A stretch of DNA of 64,000 nucleotides from Thiohalomonas denitrificans. Its GTDB lineage: Bacteria > Pseudomonadota > Gammaproteobacteria > Thiohalomonadales > Thiohalomonadaceae. Below, piece by piece: positions 38,273-46,963 of this stretch. Under the pieces are notes generated by a model. It saw nothing but the letters and a program-made list of their open reading frames with translations. It was not told where the DNA came from and ran no database searches. The position numbers were made by a program, and so were the translations under genes. The stretch spans positions 186,001 to 250,000 of the forward strand of contig NZ_FMWD01000006.1 in the NCBI RefSeq assembly GCF_900102855.1. The letters run 5' to 3'. Each line of letters opens with the position of its first letter. Positions within the stretch are counted from its first letter, which is position 1.

Positions 38273-41200
38273 TCATTTGCAACCGATGAAGCGCACGCTG
38301 GTGCTGCGTTCCGTGAGGACCCGCTGCATCACATCCAGCGTATGCCCGATCGCCTCATCGTCGGTATGATGGGACAGGGAGAGCCGAAGCGAGCAGTGAG
38401 CCGCCTCATCCGAGAGGCCCATGGCCTTGAGTACGTGCGTCGGTTCCGGGGAGCCGGACTTGCATGCGGAGCCGGAGGAGCAGGCGATACCGTGCTGGTC
38501 GAGCGCAATCACCAGCGATTCGCCCCGCAGCCCGGGCAGCGTCAGGTTGAGGGTGTTCGGCAGACGCATCGCGGCCGATCCATTACGGGTGGCACCGGGC
38601 ACCAGCCGCATCAGTCCCGCCTCCAACCGGTCACGCCGCTCCTGCATCACCCCGCACTGCCCGAGCCACTCGCCAGCCAATACCGCCGCCCGGCCGAGGC
38701 CGGCGATCCCGGCCACATTCTCGGTCCCGGCCCGCAGTCCGCCCTCCTGGCCACCGCCATGGACCAGCGCCTCCAGCTCCAGACCCTTGCGCACGTAGAG
38801 GGCACCCACGCCTTTGGGTCCATGAAACTTGTGGGCGGAGAGACTCAGCAGATCGACACCCAGAGCCTCCACATCGACCGGACTCTTGCCGACCGCCTGC
38901 ACCGCGTCGGTGTGAAACGGGACGCCGTGCTCACGGGCCATGGCCGCCAGCTCGGCAATTGGCTGAATCGTGCCGACCTCATTGTTGGCGAGCATGATCG
39001 AGACCAGCGCGGTCTCGCCGGTGATCGCCCGGCGCAGCACCTCCGGCCGTACCCGACCCTCGTTATCCACCGGCAGATAGCTCACGCGCCAGCCCATCCG
39101 CTCCAGAAAATGGCAGGTCTTGAGCACCGCCGGGTGCTCGACCCGCGAGGTGATCAGGTGGGCGCCCGTGGCGGCGCTGAAGGCGATCCCCTTGATGGCG
39201 AGGTTGTTGGCCTCGGAGCCGCCGCCGGTAAAGACCAGTCGCCGCGGCCGTGCACCGATGAGGGCTGCCAATTCCCGGCGGGCACTTTCCACCGCCTCAT
39301 GGGCCATGCGTCCGTCGCGGTGAAGGCTGGATGGATTGCCCCACTGGACCCCCAGCCAGGGAAGCATCGCCTCCCGCACAGCCGGAGCAACGGCGGTGGT
39401 GGCATTGTTGTCCAGATAGACCCGCTCCCGTCCGGGCGGGGTCTGCCGGTGCCGGCCGCCCGCCACCCTTCTGCGCGGCCGGGGACGCGGCGTGCCCGGT
39501 TCCAGCCGACGTATCCGGCACAGTAGCGCCTTGTAGACCGGGAAGCCGGAGATGGGGTCGTAATTGTCGATGTCGGTCAACTCGTTGACGTTCCATGCCT
39601 GCCAGGCCGGCGGTCCGACCGGGGTGCCGCCGCCCATGTTGCATTCGACTGTGCCGGGCATGATGTTCTCACCCACCCGGGCGCGAAACGGCACGGCCCC
39701 GCGCGGGGTCGCCACCTCGACCAGATCCCCGTCACCGATACCGTGCCGGCCGGCATCCTGCGAATGCAGCTCCACCACCGGTTCCGGCTGCGCCTTCACA
39801 AGGCCAGGAATACCGTGATGCTGGGAGCGGAAGTCGGTGTCGGGGCGGGCGCCGGAGTTGAACACCAGGGGAAATGCCTCCAGGAGCTCCGGGCTGCCCA
39901 GCGGTCCCTCGCGCACCTCGGTGTACCTGGGCAGCGGCTCATAGCCAAAGTCCTCGAGCAGGGTGGAGGCGATCTCGAAACGGCCCGTCGGCGTATCGAA
40001 CCCTGGCTGTCCATCTGCACGCAACACTCCCTTTTCCCACTTACGGTACTCCATCATGGGCGTCTCCCGGCGCACCCAGCCACCCGCCTCCCGCACCTGC
40101 TCCAGCGTGAAGCCGGACCCCTCCAGCACGAAGCGCTGCACCTCTTCGCCCTCCTGCGGAAACAGGTGGCCGTAACCCAGCCGTTGGGCGAGGTCCGCCA
40201 TGATGCGGTAGTCACCACGCGCCTCGCCGACCGGCTCGATCAACTTCTCACGCAGGCGAAAAACGGGGCCGTAGGTCATGTAGGAGTCGATCTCGAACAT
40301 GGTGGTGGCCGGCAACACCACATCGGCATAATCCATGTCGGCGGTGCGCTGACGGTCGATACAGACCAGAAAATCCAGACCCGCCAGGGTTTCGCGCCAG
40401 ATGGGAGTCTGCGGCCAGGAGGTGAGCAGGGAGGCGCCCTGCACGATAAGCCCCCGCAGGGGATAAGGCTCGCCCTTAAGCACTGCGTCCACCAGGCCAA
40501 GCGGATGCGACTCTTCACGGTAGTGGGTGTAGAGGGGCAGGCGGTCACGGGCGATGGCGCGCGAGGTATCCGGGTTTGGCTGGTTGCAGCTGCGGTTGAT
40601 GGGAAATTGCCCACCGGCCATGGTCAGGCCGATGCCGCCCGGCACATCGAGCTGGCCCGCCAGGGCGAACAGCGTCAACACCGCCCGCACCGCCTGCACC
40701 CCGGTATTGGAGTATTCAAGACCGGTGTACATCACCGGACAGCAGCCGTTGCTCTCCGCCACCAGCCGGGCCAGTTCACGCACTTTCTCCGCCGGCACGC
40801 CGGTGATCACGGCCACCACCTCCGGATGAAAGTGCTGGACATAGCGGGCCAGGTCATCGAAGCCGTGGCACCACTGTTCGGCGAAGGGCTCGTCGTAGCG
40901 GTCCTCCTCCAGCAGCACCTGGATCAGGCCCAGCGCCAGGGCGCCGTCGGTGCCCGGACGGATCGGCACCCACTCGGCACCGGTGCGCTCGGCCGTTTCG
41001 GTACGACGCGGGTCGATCACCACGATGCGGGCGCCACGGGCGGCCGCCGCCTCCAGTCGCTGCAGGTCACGGGGCGGCGAATCGGTGGCCGGGTTGGCGC
41101 CCCAGACCAGCACCGCACCGGCGTGTTCGATGTCGCTGAACAGGTTGTGGTAGTAACGGCCCAAAGTCGTGTGGGGCGCAATCATGGCAAAGGCCACGTA

Positions 41201-41647
41201 GCACAATGCGCCGACGCCGAAGGTATTCGGTGAACCGAACGGGAACAGGACGCTGGAGGCGGAGGAGATCGCCACCCCCTTGGGCTGATACAGGTCGCAG
41301 AGTGAGAGCTCGAAGGCACCGCGGCCAGTGTAGACACCCACCGCCTCGGGACCGGATTCCTCCTTGAGCGTTTGCAGGCGTTCGGCGATCAGCTCGTACG
41401 CCTCCTCCCAGCTAATAGGTTCGAAGGCGAATTCGCCCTTGGCCCCGGTTCGCCTGAGAGGGGTACGCAAGCGGTGTTCGGAATGGACAATCTCCGGTGC
41501 ATGCCGCCCGCGCCGGCACATCGCGCCCAGGGGATGGTCCGGGTCCGCCCGCACCTCCATCAGCTGCCCGCCTTCCGTTCGCGCCTCGATCCAGCAGCCG
41601 GAGGGACAGATTCCGCAGATCGATTTCTTCCAGCTCACATCACTCAC
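38273..41647 (-). CDS. Molybdopterin oxidoreductase fused to cysteine desulfurase
   Basis: This 1124-residue protein is one continuous frame. Residues 1-~700 are a complete DMSO-reductase-family enzyme. It has an N-terminal [4Fe-4S] motif (Cys11-x2-Cys14-x3-Cys18-x25-Cys44) and SPNTFGVGALC, whose Cys149 is a candidate Mo/W ligand. VLVWGANPATDSP and IDPRRTETAERT (pterin-binding) and the C-terminal MopB-type barrel (VECNMGGGTPVGPP) follow. An Arg/Pro-rich linker (~705-742) leads to a complete NifS/IscS-type desulfurase (~743-1124). That part begins VYLDNNATTAVAPAV, with PLP Lys940 in SLSAHKFHGPKG and active Cys1062 in SSGSACKSGSPEPTHVL. No Tat signal, so cytoplasmic. A bound desulfurase could supply sulfur for the Mo site, as IscS-FdhD does for formate dehydrogenase. 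The substrate is unknown. Confidence 0.9.
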   Translation of the reverse strand: MSDVSWKKSICGICPSGCWIEARTEGGQLMEVRADPDHPLGAMCRRGRHAPEIVHSEHRLRTPLRRTGAKGEFAFEPISWEEAYELIAERLQTLKEESGPEAVGVYTGRGAFELSLCDLYQPKGVAISSASSVLFPFGSPNTFGVGALCYVAFAMIAPHTTLGRYYHNLFSDIEHAGAVLVWGANPATDSPPRDLQRLEAAAARGARIVVIDPRRTETAERTGAEWVPIRPGTDGALALGLIQVLLEEDRYDEPFAEQWCHGFDDLARYVQHFHPEVVAVITGVPAEKVRELARLVAESNGCCPVMYTGLEYSNTGVQAVRAVLTLFALAGQLDVPGGIGLTMAGGQFPINRSCNQPNPDTSRAIARDRLPLYTHYREESHPLGLVDAVLKGEPYPLRGLIVQGASLLTSWPQTPIWRETLAGLDFLVCIDRQRTADMDYADVVLPATTMFEIDSYMTYGPVFRLREKLIEPVGEARGDYRIMADLAQRLGYGHLFPQEGEEVQRFVLEGSGFTLEQVREAGGWVRRETPMMEYRKWEKGVLRADGQPGFDTPTGRFEIASTLLEDFGYEPLPRYTEVREGPLGSPELLEAFPLVFNSGARPDTDFRSQHHGIPGLVKAQPEPVVELHSQDAGRHGIGDGDLVEVATPRGAVPFRARVGENIMPGTVECNMGGGTPVGPPAWQAWNVNELTDIDNYDPISGFPVYKALLCRIRRLEPGTPRPRPRRRVAGGRHRQTPPGRERVYLDNNATTAVAPAVREAMLPWLGVQWGNPSSLHRDGRMAHEAVESARRELAALIGARPRRLVFTGGGSEANNLAIKGIAFSAATGAHLITSRVEHPAVLKTCHFLERMGWRVSYLPVDNEGRVRPEVLRRAITGETALVSIMLANNEVGTIQPIAELAAMAREHGVPFHTDAVQAVGKSPVDVEALGVDLLSLSAHKFHGPKGVGALYVRKGLELEALVHGGGQEGGLRAGTENVAGIAGLGRAAVLAGEWLGQCGVMQERRDRLEAGLMRLVPGATRNGSAAMRLPNTLNLTLPGLRGESLVIALDQHGIACSSGSACKSGSPEPTHVLKAMGLSDEAAHCSLRLSLSHHTDDEAIGHTLDVMQRVLTERSTSVRFIGCK

Positions 41648-41935
41648 TGGCGGGTTCGATTCCGTGCAAACTCCGTAGGTGTTCCGTGCAAAAGCTCACG
41701 GGTCGTGTGGGTTTAAAGTGTAGCCCACGAGCCGTTCCGAACGGCCAGCAGTCCAGGGAGTCCGGTTCATCCTTACGGCCGCTGAGATAACACGATAATA
41801 CGGAAACAGTCCTTCTAAAGATGAGAAAAACTGGCAATCTCCGAGATTTGGCATAACCCTTAACCTTATTCGGGAACGTGTCCGGCACAGGCCATTGAAA
41901 CCGCCGGACAAACATTGATGCAAGGAGGCAATCTC
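41648..41935. other. Intergenic region without recognised genes
   Basis: About 290 bases between the divergent fused enzyme and the membrane protein gene. No RNA gene or long palindrome was seen. It should hold both promoters. Confidence 0.5.
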
Positions 41936-42760
41936 ATGGTCACGCAAGCCTATGACGTTGAACGCATGGCGGCACGCCGCCCCATCGTCGGCGCCGTCAG
42001 CTGGGGAGCAGTCTTCGCCGGGACGGTCGCCGGTCTCTCTATATACCTGCTTCTTGCCCTTATCGGTGTTGCCACGGGCTTGACCGCAGTGGACCCGGCA
42101 GCCGCCGAACCGGTCGGCAGTATCCCCCTGTGGACCGGTGTCTGGAGCTTCATCAGCATGCTTATCGCGGCCTTTAGCGGAGGCTGGGTGGCCGGCCGGA
42201 TGTCCGGGCTGCGACGCAAAATGGACGGTGCGCTTCACGGCCTTGTAGCCTGGGGTCTGACTGTCCTGTTTGCCGGCTATCTCGCCACTACGGCCGTGGC
42301 CGGAATCCTCGGCGGCACTCTGAATATTTTCGGCCAGACACTGCAGACTGCCGGTCAAGCCGCAGGTGCAACGGGTGCAACGGAGCAGCTGCAGCAAATC
42401 ATCAGCGGAGCCGAAGGCGGAGATATTTCGCTGGAGTCGATGGGCGCCCTGCGGGACCGACTCTCCGCGCAGGACCGTTCCGGTGCCATCGAGGTCATGA
42501 CCAGTGAGATGGGCTTTTCACAGCAGCGGGCGGAGCAGGTTGTGGACCAGGCCATGCCCTTGTTCCAGCAGCCCGGCCAACAGGCGCAGCAGATAGCCGA
42601 ACCTGCCGTGGGAGTCGCAACAGCAGCATCCTGGTGGCTGATCGTCACACTGGCCGTATCACTGGTTCTGGGGATTTGGGGCGGTGCCATCGGGACCCGC
42701 GGCACCAGCAAGCGCATCCGTGGCGATCACAGCGACGAGCGCTATCACATGGGAGCGTAA
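41936..42760 (+). CDS. Hypothetical polytopic membrane protein
   Basis: This 274-residue protein has four predicted membrane helices: GAVFAGTVAGLSIYLLLALIG near the N-terminus, a GVWSFISMLIAAFSGGWVAG helix, LVAWGLTVLFAGYLATT, and a C-terminal SWWLIVTLAVSLVLGIWGGAIG. A central ~100-residue soluble, Gln-rich loop separates helices 3 and 4. Resembles the PhnA-like/YrzE group of stress-associated membrane proteins only in general layout; no firm family. AAGGAGG 8 bases before the ATG at 41936 decides the start over the frame beginning at 41915. Confidence 0.6.
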   Translation: MVTQAYDVERMAARRPIVGAVSWGAVFAGTVAGLSIYLLLALIGVATGLTAVDPAAAEPVGSIPLWTGVWSFISMLIAAFSGGWVAGRMSGLRRKMDGALHGLVAWGLTVLFAGYLATTAVAGILGGTLNIFGQTLQTAGQAAGATGATEQLQQIISGAEGGDISLESMGALRDRLSAQDRSGAIEVMTSEMGFSQQRAEQVVDQAMPLFQQPGQQAQQIAEPAVGVATAASWWLIVTLAVSLVLGIWGGAIGTRGTSKRIRGDHSDERYHMGA

Positions 42761-42857
42761 TCGCACGCGAGGCGCTCCCTCACCGGGGGAGCGCTTCTTC
42801 CTTCAGACATGGCGGGATTCGCGACCGTTCAAGTGAGTACGGCCCCGATGCCCCATT

Positions 42858-43457
42858 TCAGAAAGGCCACAAACGCCAGGAGGATTCCAGCTCGTCCTTA
42901 CAGCCGCTGAGCTGGGTGTGATAGCGGCTGGCGCGGGCCTTGACCCGGCCGGCGACCTTGATCAACCACGGCTTGCTTTGGTAGGTGCCGCGCCGATAGC
43001 CGCCGTGGCCTTCGTGATAGGCAAGATACTGCTTGTAGGTGTCCCACTTGGAGATACCCAGGGTCTTGTAGGTCATGTTGCCGTACCAACCGATGAAATC
43101 CACGGCATCCTCGAAATCATCCCGGCTGGCCCAGCGCTTTCCGGTCTTCTCCCGGTACCAGTCCCACGTCGAGTCCTTCACCTGAGCGAAGCCATAGGCC
43201 GAGGATTTGCGGAACCAGGGGATCACCCACAGGAGCTTGCGCCGGGGCGGCTTGGCATCGTATTGAAAGCGTGACTCCTGATGGATGATCGCCAACTGGA
43301 CATGGGGAGGGACGCCCCAGCGCTCGTAGACATCCCGGGTCACGTCATACCAGCCATTCTTCTCCCGAAAGATTTCACAGCTGTTATCCATATTGCTGGG
43401 CGGCGTCGTGGCGCAGCCGGTGAGGACAAGCAGCAACAGAAGCGGTATCCAGCGCAT
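42858..43457 (-). CDS. Lytic transglycosylase-like lipoprotein
   Basis: This 199-residue protein has a lipoprotein signal with lipobox LTGC at residues ~13-16. The mature part is lysozyme-like: HVQLAIIHQESRFQYDA holds the catalytic Glu, AYGFAQVKDSTWDWYR the GFAQ motif, and QYLAYHEGHGGY a C-terminal motif. This is the pattern of an SLT goose-type family. It would cleave peptidoglycan, probably at the outer membrane. Confidence 0.85.
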   Translation of the reverse strand: MRWIPLLLLLVLTGCATTPPSNMDNSCEIFREKNGWYDVTRDVYERWGVPPHVQLAIIHQESRFQYDAKPPRRKLLWVIPWFRKSSAYGFAQVKDSTWDWYREKTGKRWASRDDFEDAVDFIGWYGNMTYKTLGISKWDTYKQYLAYHEGHGGYRRGTYQSKPWLIKVAGRVKARASRYHTQLSGCKDELESSWRLWPF

Positions 43458-43643
43458 GGAAGAACAAACCGTTGAGTGGGATCCAGAAAGATATCATCGC
43501 ATGCAGATCCCGCCGCGCCAATGTTTGCGGTAAGGACGGCTGCCCCAAGCGGAGCTGGAGAGGCGGCCTGGCCCTGAGCCTGTGGTTCTGATTGGTGGTG
43601 GAACGGGTTATCGTATGCAACCGAATCCATTGCTGAATCCACC

Positions 43644-44957
43644 ATGAGCCCCGACTCTCACCGCCGCTTTCAACGTATCCGCTGGACCATCTTCGGCCTG
43701 CTGGTGGCCTCCTACATGATGGTCTACTTCCACCGCATGGCGCCCGGCGCGGTCTCCGCCGACCTGATGCAGACCTTCGGCACCAGTGGGGCAGCGCTCG
43801 GCTCCCTGGCCGCGATGTACTACTACATCTATACCGCCATGCAGGTGCCGTCGGGGGTCCTGGCCGACACCCTTGGACCGCGTCTGAGCGTCACCATCGG
43901 AGCACTAGTGGCGGGCGGCGGCTCCCTGCTGTTCGGCCTGGCCCCCGATTTCATGACCGCTTCGATCGGCCGGTTCTTCGTCGGGCTGGGTGTCTCGGTG
44001 GTGTTCGTGGGGCTGATGAAGTGGAATACCGTCTGGTTCAGCGAACAGCGCTACGGTCTGGTCAGCGGCCTTACCCTGCTCCTGGGCAATGTGGGTTCAA
44101 TCCTGGCCGCCGGCCCGCTTGCGGTGCTGCTGCTGCAGTACTCGTGGCGCAGCGTGTTTGTTACGGCCGGCTTCATCTCCATCCTTCTCGCCCTGCTAAG
44201 CTGGTGGATTGTACGCAATCGGCCGCAGGATGCCGGTTTTCCCTCGGTGCGGGCAATGGCAGGGGAAGCGGAGGAGCCCCCACGGGAGCGGCACTGGTGG
44301 CACGAGTTGCGGGCGGTACTGGGCAACAGGGCGGTATGGCCGGGCTTTTGGGTCAATTTCGGCATCACCGGCAGCCTGTTTGCGTTCGCCGGACTCTGGG
44401 GATTGCCCCTGATGCGGGATGTATTCGACCTCTCGGGGAGTGATGCCTCGCTCTATACCACCGCAGCACTGGCCGGCTTCGCCGGGGGCTCATTCCTGAT
44501 GGGCGGCCTTTCCGATCGGATTGGCCGGCGCCGGCCGGTGATCCTCGGTGCCGGTGTGCTCTCCTGCGCCGTCTGGCTGGGGCTGATGCTGTTGCCGTGG
44601 GGACCGGGATTCTCCGGGTTCCTGCTGTATACCCTCCTCGGCCTCTCGGCCGGGGGCTTTGTGGTCACCTATGCCGCTGCCAAGGAGGTGGTCCGGCCGG
44701 CCAATGCCGGCATGGCCATTGCCGTAGTCAATACCGGGCTGTTTCTGGGGGCGGCGATCATGCAGCCGCTTTTCGGCGCTCTTATCGACGCGGGCTGGGA
44801 CGGCACGCTGCTGGAAGGCGTCCGTGTCTATGATCTGCAAAGCTATCGCTACGGTCTCGCCGCCTCGGCCGGTTTCGCCGCAATGGCCACGTTTGCCGCC
44901 CTTCGCATTACCGAGACTCGCTGCCGCAATATCAGCTTGCCGCCCGTCGCCCCTTGA
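43644..44957 (+). CDS. MFS transporter
   Basis: This 437-residue carrier has ~12 helices. Its N-terminus (FGLLVASYMMVYFHRMAPGAVS) and the loop GVLADTLGPRLSVTIGA are typical of the nitrate/sulfate or hexuronate MFS branches; the substrate is unknown. The second-half loop GGLSDRIGRRRPVILGAG keeps the charged motif. Its last 26 bases overlap, tail to tail, the 3' end of the convergent membrane-protein gene. Confidence 0.85.
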   Translation: MSPDSHRRFQRIRWTIFGLLVASYMMVYFHRMAPGAVSADLMQTFGTSGAALGSLAAMYYYIYTAMQVPSGVLADTLGPRLSVTIGALVAGGGSLLFGLAPDFMTASIGRFFVGLGVSVVFVGLMKWNTVWFSEQRYGLVSGLTLLLGNVGSILAAGPLAVLLLQYSWRSVFVTAGFISILLALLSWWIVRNRPQDAGFPSVRAMAGEAEEPPRERHWWHELRAVLGNRAVWPGFWVNFGITGSLFAFAGLWGLPLMRDVFDLSGSDASLYTTAALAGFAGGSFLMGGLSDRIGRRRPVILGAGVLSCAVWLGLMLLPWGPGFSGFLLYTLLGLSAGGFVVTYAAAKEVVRPANAGMAIAVVNTGLFLGAAIMQPLFGALIDAGWDGTLLEGVRVYDLQSYRYGLAASAGFAAMATFAALRITETRCRNISLPPVAP

Positions 44958-46017
44958 TCACGGCCGCCACCGTGTTGGCCACAAACAACAGCAACACCAG
45001 GGCATTGCCGAGACCACCGATCCGGCGCAATTCCATCCAGCCACCGAGGTCGCCGGCAACCCGTAGTCCGAGTGTGGCGTGGAGGAGGACCAGATGCAGG
45101 TAGAACACCGGGTGATAGGGGATATTGAACCGCGTTACGGCAGGAAAAATGATCGGGGCATGGCCGAAGACCATAGCGAACACAAAGCCGAGAAATACGC
45201 TGTGCAGCGTCGTGTCATAGCCGTAGCCAAAAAACAGGCCGCCGCTCGACAGCCCGACGACGGCGCCGACGGCCAGCCATACATAACCGGAGAGCAGACA
45301 TACGGCGGTAAAGCGGGGCAGTCCCGAGCCCCGCACGGTATAGAGTGCCACGTCATAACGACCGAGCCAGAGTGCAAGCAGCAGTAGCGAGGCAGCCAGC
45401 ACCATTCTCCCCGCCCCGCTGAAGGAAGAGGTGCCGATACCGGCCAGCAACAGCAGGGCCACGGCGGCGAACACCCACCTGGCCGGGGCCGAAGCAGGAC
45501 GGAAGCGACTCAGTTCCAGGCGCTCACCAGCGATGGTCAGAACCAGAAACCCGGCCCACCAGGGGAGCACATCGGCCACCGGTGCCCCGGCGAGCCAGAG
45601 CAGGTTACCCACCGACCAGACCGCGGCGCCCGCCGCCAGGGTAAGCGTGAACAGGGCACGCTGGCGCCTGACGACCACCCAGGAGGCGGCCACCAGGACG
45701 AGGCTGCCGGCGCTCAGCAGCGAGCTGGCCACGCCCATCGGGGCACCGGCGATCAGGGCCAATCCACCCGCGCCGGTCAGTGCCGGGCCGCCGTAGGCCC
45801 AGCGGGAGGCAAGCGCCACCGCCCGCTCCAGCCCGATTACCGTGCCGAAGAAACCCGAGACCATCAGCGGCCCGTGCAGGCCCAACAGCTCCGGTGAGGG
45901 CAGCGGCAGGGGCCAGCCGAGCCGCACCAGGCCGGCGATGACGCCAAACGCCAGGGAGAGAAAGCCGAGCACCAGAAGGGGCAGCCGCGCGACGGGCGGC
46001 AGGTCGCGTGCGATCAC
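44932..46017 (-). CDS. NnrS-like polytopic membrane protein
   Basis: This 361-residue protein has ~12 hydrophobic helices and conserved His/Met-type residues: LLGLHGPLMVSGFFGTVIGLERAVAL near the N-terminus, and DTTLHSVFLGFVFAMVFGHAPIIFP in the last third. That repeats the His-rich pattern of NnrS haem-copper-linked proteins, which respond to nitric oxide stress. The assignment is by pattern only. It follows the decayed MIP18 gene and may share its transcript. Confidence 0.65.
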   Translation of the reverse strand: MIARDLPPVARLPLLVLGFLSLAFGVIAGLVRLGWPLPLPSPELLGLHGPLMVSGFFGTVIGLERAVALASRWAYGGPALTGAGGLALIAGAPMGVASSLLSAGSLVLVAASWVVVRRQRALFTLTLAAGAAVWSVGNLLWLAGAPVADVLPWWAGFLVLTIAGERLELSRFRPASAPARWVFAAVALLLLAGIGTSSFSGAGRMVLAASLLLLALWLGRYDVALYTVRGSGLPRFTAVCLLSGYVWLAVGAVVGLSSGGLFFGYGYDTTLHSVFLGFVFAMVFGHAPIIFPAVTRFNIPYHPVFYLHLVLLHATLGLRVAGDLGGWMELRRIGGLGNALVLLLFVANTVAAVIKGRRAAS

Positions 46018-46021
46018 CGGC

Positions 46022-46315
46022 TCACCAACCCAGCTGTTGGCGAGCCACCTCGCTCATCCGCTCCGGCGACCAGGGCGGGACCCAGACCAGCTCCACCTCG
46101 ACCTCCCTCACCTCGGGCAGAACCCCGAAGTGCATCGTGCACCTGGTCCGCCAGCAGCGATCCGGACAGGCGGACGTGGTCATGCGCACCTTGAGGTCGC
46201 CCCGGTCGCTGGCCAACACCTCGTAGATGAGCCCGGGGTCGTAGACATTGACGTTGACCTCCGGGCGATGACGCCGGCAAGGCCCCCTCCAGTGTTTCAC
46301 GCTCGATATCGCTCA
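46022..46315 (-). pseudogene. Decayed MIP18-family (DUF59) gene
   Basis: Read on the minus strand, three pieces match the intact gene at 54785-55090 but in different frames. MSDIERETLEGAL comes first in one frame. VNVYDPGLIYEVLASDRGDLKVRMT comes next in a second frame, with LLADQVHDAL readable only in the first. PEVREVEVELVWVPPWSPERMSE continues in the second frame to the end. The alignment needs a 2-base deletion near the start, one inserted base and a 4-base deletion. A shortened product of the main frame would lack the conserved middle, so loss of function is likely. Confidence 0.75.
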
Positions 46316-46384
46316 TCCGCTCCTCCGGTTCCGGTCTGCCACGGTAGCGGTAACGGCACCTTCCGGGCAACCGGGACCCCCTTC

Positions 46385-46470
46385 ATAGGTCGGCCTTCAG
46401 GCCGACACGGGGGCGAACCGGGCACCGGCTTAGCATCGTGCTGAAGCCCGACCCACACACCGGCTGGATA
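46385..46470. repeat. GTAGGTCGGC-type palindromic repeat (copy 3)
   Basis: ATAGGTCGGCCTTCAGGCCG at 46385-46404 faces GCTGAAGCCCGACCCACACA at 46440-46459, then CCGGCTGG as in copy 2. It lies between the pseudogene and kaiB. Confidence 0.8.
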
Positions 46471-46536
46471 CCCTTTCGGAATCCCCGCCCGGGTGTGGGT
46501 ATGAGGTGCCTCGATGAGGGGGAGGAGGGCGAACGC

Positions 46537-46812
46537 TCACTCGCCCGGTTCGATATCCAAAGCCTCCATGAGCCGTTCGCGGTCGGACAGATTACCGATG
46601 ATGCGCTTGACCGGTGGGGGCTCCTCGCGCAGCAGGGTGGGTGTGGCCAGGACGTTGTAGCGCTCCGCCGCCTCCGGTTCGACCGCCATGTCGGTGACCT
46701 CGAGCCGACACTCGCCGGCGTGTTCACGGCAGAGCCGCTCGACCACGGCGACGGCCCGCCGCGAAGGGGGCGTCTGGCCGAGCACGAACAGTCTGAGCTT
46801 CAGTTCTACCAT
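46537..46812 (-). CDS. kaiB: KaiB-like protein
   Basis: This 91-residue protein has the KaiB fold: LRLFVLGQTPPSRRAV in the first strand-helix unit, LEVTDMAVEPEAAERYNVLATPTLLREEPPPVKRIIGNLSDRERL in the second. The L-ATPTL and PPP-V-RIIG-LSDRER motifs match cyanobacterial KaiB closely. KaiB binds the KaiC CI ring after a fold switch and reverses its phosphorylation state. It lies 152 bases downstream of kaiC on the same strand, with copy 4 of the palindromic repeat between them. No kaiA is present, as in other non-cyanobacterial systems. Confidence 0.93.
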   Translation of the reverse strand: MVELKLRLFVLGQTPPSRRAVAVVERLCREHAGECRLEVTDMAVEPEAAERYNVLATPTLLREEPPPVKRIIGNLSDRERLMEALDIEPGE

Positions 46813-46890
46813 TCCGGCTTTCCTGTATATCGTCTGTTTCGGCCTGGCTGTTCGCCGTTCCCATCCACCCGGCCCGGTCCCCCGTCCCCC

Positions 46891-46962
46891 GTAGGTCGGC
46901 TTTCAGGCCGAAACGCGGCCAAGCCGAACACCGATAGGCGTCGGGCTGAAGCCCGACCTACA
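46891..46962. repeat. GTAGGTCGGC-type palindromic repeat (copy 4)
   Basis: GTAGGTCGGCTTTCAGGCCG at 46891-46910 faces TCGGGCTGAAGCCCGACCTA at 46940-46959. It sits between kaiC and kaiB and ends 2 bases before the kaiC stop codon. Confidence 0.85.
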
Positions 46963-46963
46963 T

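Noticed and set aside
39743-41233. 496-residue plus-strand frame opposite the oxidoreductase
   Set aside because: Histidine- and glutamine-rich antisense composition, no recognisable domain.
41880-41905. Possible sigma-54 promoter GGCAC...TTG
   Set aside because: The spacing between the two boxes is one base too long and the GC box is incomplete.
46014-46370. Alternative 118-residue frame at the MIP18 pseudogene
   Set aside because: Only its first ~13 residues and one internal helix match the family; the frame is an effect of the frameshifts.
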